A stretch of 43,113 nt of DNA from Bacteroidaceae bacterium. Its GTDB lineage: Bacteria > Bacteroidota > Bacteroidia > Bacteroidales > Bacteroidaceae. The stretch covers positions 1-43,113 of the forward strand of contig CABIXF010000033.1 of assembly GCA_902362595.1 (NCBI GenBank). Direction: 5' to 3'. A program made the translations under genes and the position numbers. The notes under the pieces were generated by a model. That model made no database searches, was not told where the DNA came from, and worked only from the letters and a program-made list of their open reading frames with translations. Below, piece after piece: positions 41,863 through 43,113 of this stretch; position 1 is the first letter of the stretch; each line of letters starts with the position of its first letter.

Positions 41863-43044
41863 ATGACAATGAAGACAGAAATGAAAGTGCTGCTCTACAT
41901 CAAGCGCAGCGGACAGGACAAGGACGGACTGTCACCCCTCATGGGCAGGATAGCCGTCAGGGGAAAGAACAACTCCATCGCGCAGTTCTCCTGCAAGTTC
42001 AAGGTAGATGTAAGGCTGTGGAACGCCACGGCACAACGGTGTACGGGCAAGAGCAGGATGGCGGTCATGGCAAACCGGGAGATTGAACGTACACTGCTGC
42101 TGTTGCGCCAGCGTTTCAACGAACTTAAAGACATCAAGGAGGTTGTTTCGGCAGAGGAAGTGAAGAACGCCTACCAAGGGCTGGCGGAATCGCAGGACAC
42201 CATCATGAAGCTGTTTGCGGAGCTTAATGAGGAATATGCCTTGCGCGTAGGCGTAAACCGTTCCGCAACCAGCTATTACCATTACACGAACACTTACCGC
42301 CACCTCGCCACCTTCCTGAAAGACAAGTACCGCCTTTCAGACATGCCTGTCAAGCAGTTGGACGAGAATTTCATCGAGGATTTCGACATGTACATGCGCA
42401 CCGTCAAGCGGTTTATGCCTAAGACCATACTCGGACATGTAAACCGCCTGAAAAGCGTGATGATGCTTGCCGTGTTCCGTGGCATTATCCCGTTCAGCCC
42501 GTTCAAAGGCTACAGACCACAAAAGCCGGAGTTCAAGCAGATGTACCTTACGGAAGAGGAACTGGGCAAGTTCGCCAACATGACTTATGATACGCCCAAC
42601 CGCAATTTCACGAGGGACATGTTCCTGTTCTCGTGCTGGACGGGCATCTGCTACTGCGACATGAGGGCATTGACGGAGAAGAATCTCGTGAAAGCGGAGG
42701 ATGGAAGCCTGTGGATTCATACCGAACGGCAGAAGACCGGGACACCCGAATGTGTAAGGCTGATGGAAATACCGCTCGCCATATTGGAGAAATACAAGGG
42801 CATGGATGCCGACGGGAAATTGCTGCCCATGCTTACGAAAGAAAGCATGAACCGCCACCTCAAAAAGATGTCGGTGATGTGCGGCATCAACCGTCCGATT
42901 TCATTCCATCAGGCACGTCATACATTCGGCAGCATAATTTGTTTATCACAAGGAATACCCATCGAAACGGTAAGCAAAATCATGGGGCACAAACATATCA
43001 AGACCACACAGCGGTATGCGAGTGCGCCCAGATTGGTCGCTTGA
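41863..43044 (+). CDS. Tyrosine recombinase / integrase, possibly 3'-truncated
   Basis: A 393-residue protein from ATG 41863 (the frame opens at 41722 but without protein-like sequence; ATG 41869 is also possible). Order: arm-binding N-terminal domain (MKVLLYIKRSGQDKDGLSP, then KVDVRLWNATAQRCTGKS), SAM-like core-binding domain (about 110-220), and catalytic domain with SCWTGICYCDMRAL, WIHTERQKTGTPECVRL, HQARHTFGSII and IMGHKHIKTTQRYA (nucleophile Tyr). Immediately after the Tyr the protein ends with a short, unusual SAPRLVA tail instead of the 20-30 residue helix normal in this family, so the 3' end may have been exchanged. It probably belongs to another element extending to the right. Confidence 0.87.
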   Translation: MTMKTEMKVLLYIKRSGQDKDGLSPLMGRIAVRGKNNSIAQFSCKFKVDVRLWNATAQRCTGKSRMAVMANREIERTLLLLRQRFNELKDIKEVVSAEEVKNAYQGLAESQDTIMKLFAELNEEYALRVGVNRSATSYYHYTNTYRHLATFLKDKYRLSDMPVKQLDENFIEDFDMYMRTVKRFMPKTILGHVNRLKSVMMLAVFRGIIPFSPFKGYRPQKPEFKQMYLTEEELGKFANMTYDTPNRNFTRDMFLFSCWTGICYCDMRALTEKNLVKAEDGSLWIHTERQKTGTPECVRLMEIPLAILEKYKGMDADGKLLPMLTKESMNRHLKKMSVMCGINRPISFHQARHTFGSIICLSQGIPIETVSKIMGHKHIKTTQRYASAPRLVA

Positions 43045-43113
43045 TAAATACTTCTGTAGTAAGAAGTTAGGATTGGGTTCAATATAATCCTATCGTCAAT
43101 CAGCTTATCCGAC

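Noticed and set aside
1..43113. tRNA or rRNA genes, including a tRNA attachment site near the integrases
   Set aside because: No cloverleaf or conserved rRNA segment was recognised on either strand by eye; a covariance search would be needed to exclude one fully.

Overview
The window looks like a Bacteroides-type gut chromosome (Bacteroidota). It carries a SusC/SusD pair, an ECF sigma/FecR-like anti-sigma pair, many secreted or lipid-anchored glycoside hydrolases, A-rich leaders instead of strong Shine-Dalgarno sites, and a promoter that fits the Bacteroides -33/-7 consensus. No rRNA, tRNA or CRISPR was found.

Region 1 (about 190-30,110, all on the minus strand) is a large polysaccharide utilization locus (PUL). 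In transcription order it reads: ECF sigma factor; an NPCBM/glycosidase gene broken by an in-frame TAG; a secreted metallophosphoesterase with a PQQ-type propeller; FecR-like anti-sigma; SusC with an STN domain; SusD; GH31; GH125; GH35; GH2; a patch of decayed GH35/GH2 fragments; GH120; GH43 cut from its C-terminal binding domain by an in-frame TAA; a GH35 remnant; alkaline phosphatase; GH92. The enzymes predict release of alpha-mannose (GH92, GH125), beta-xylose or arabinose (GH120, GH43), beta-galactose (GH35, GH2) and alpha-linked sugars (GH31, NPCBM enzyme), plus phosphate removal. This suggests a branched, possibly phosphorylated, mannose/galactose/xylose heteroglycan; a fungal capsule or wall glycan is one speculative fit. 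SusC, FecR and the sigma factor form a trans-envelope sensing circuit. GH31, SusC, SusD and the phosphoesterase are clearly more A+T-rich than the flanks, so the locus looks mosaic.

Region 2 (about 30,110-31,063) is a non-coding junction. It holds a long imperfect inverted repeat, an array of 10-bp phased repeats and a good Bacteroides promoter.

Region 3 (31,064-39,758, plus strand) is mobile-element backbone: a DUF4099/DUF3945 repeat protein, a stand-alone DUF4099 protein, topoisomerase III, two small proteins, and a PRTRC cassette in the order E, C, F, B, ThiF. The cassette encodes a ubiquitin-like protein ending in glycine (C), an E2-like protein (B) and an E1-like adenylating enzyme (ThiF). 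The JAB peptidase (A) and the ParB-related member are not in the window. This compact ubiquitin-like conjugation system on a mobile element is the most interesting content.

Region 4 (39,764-43,113) holds three small helix-turn-helix proteins, a truncated tyrosine recombinase and a second tyrosine recombinase whose C-terminal tail also looks replaced. This suggests nested or eroded integrative elements. A second copy of the phased-repeat array lies upstream of the helix-turn-helix pair and may link its control to that of the topoisomerase operon.
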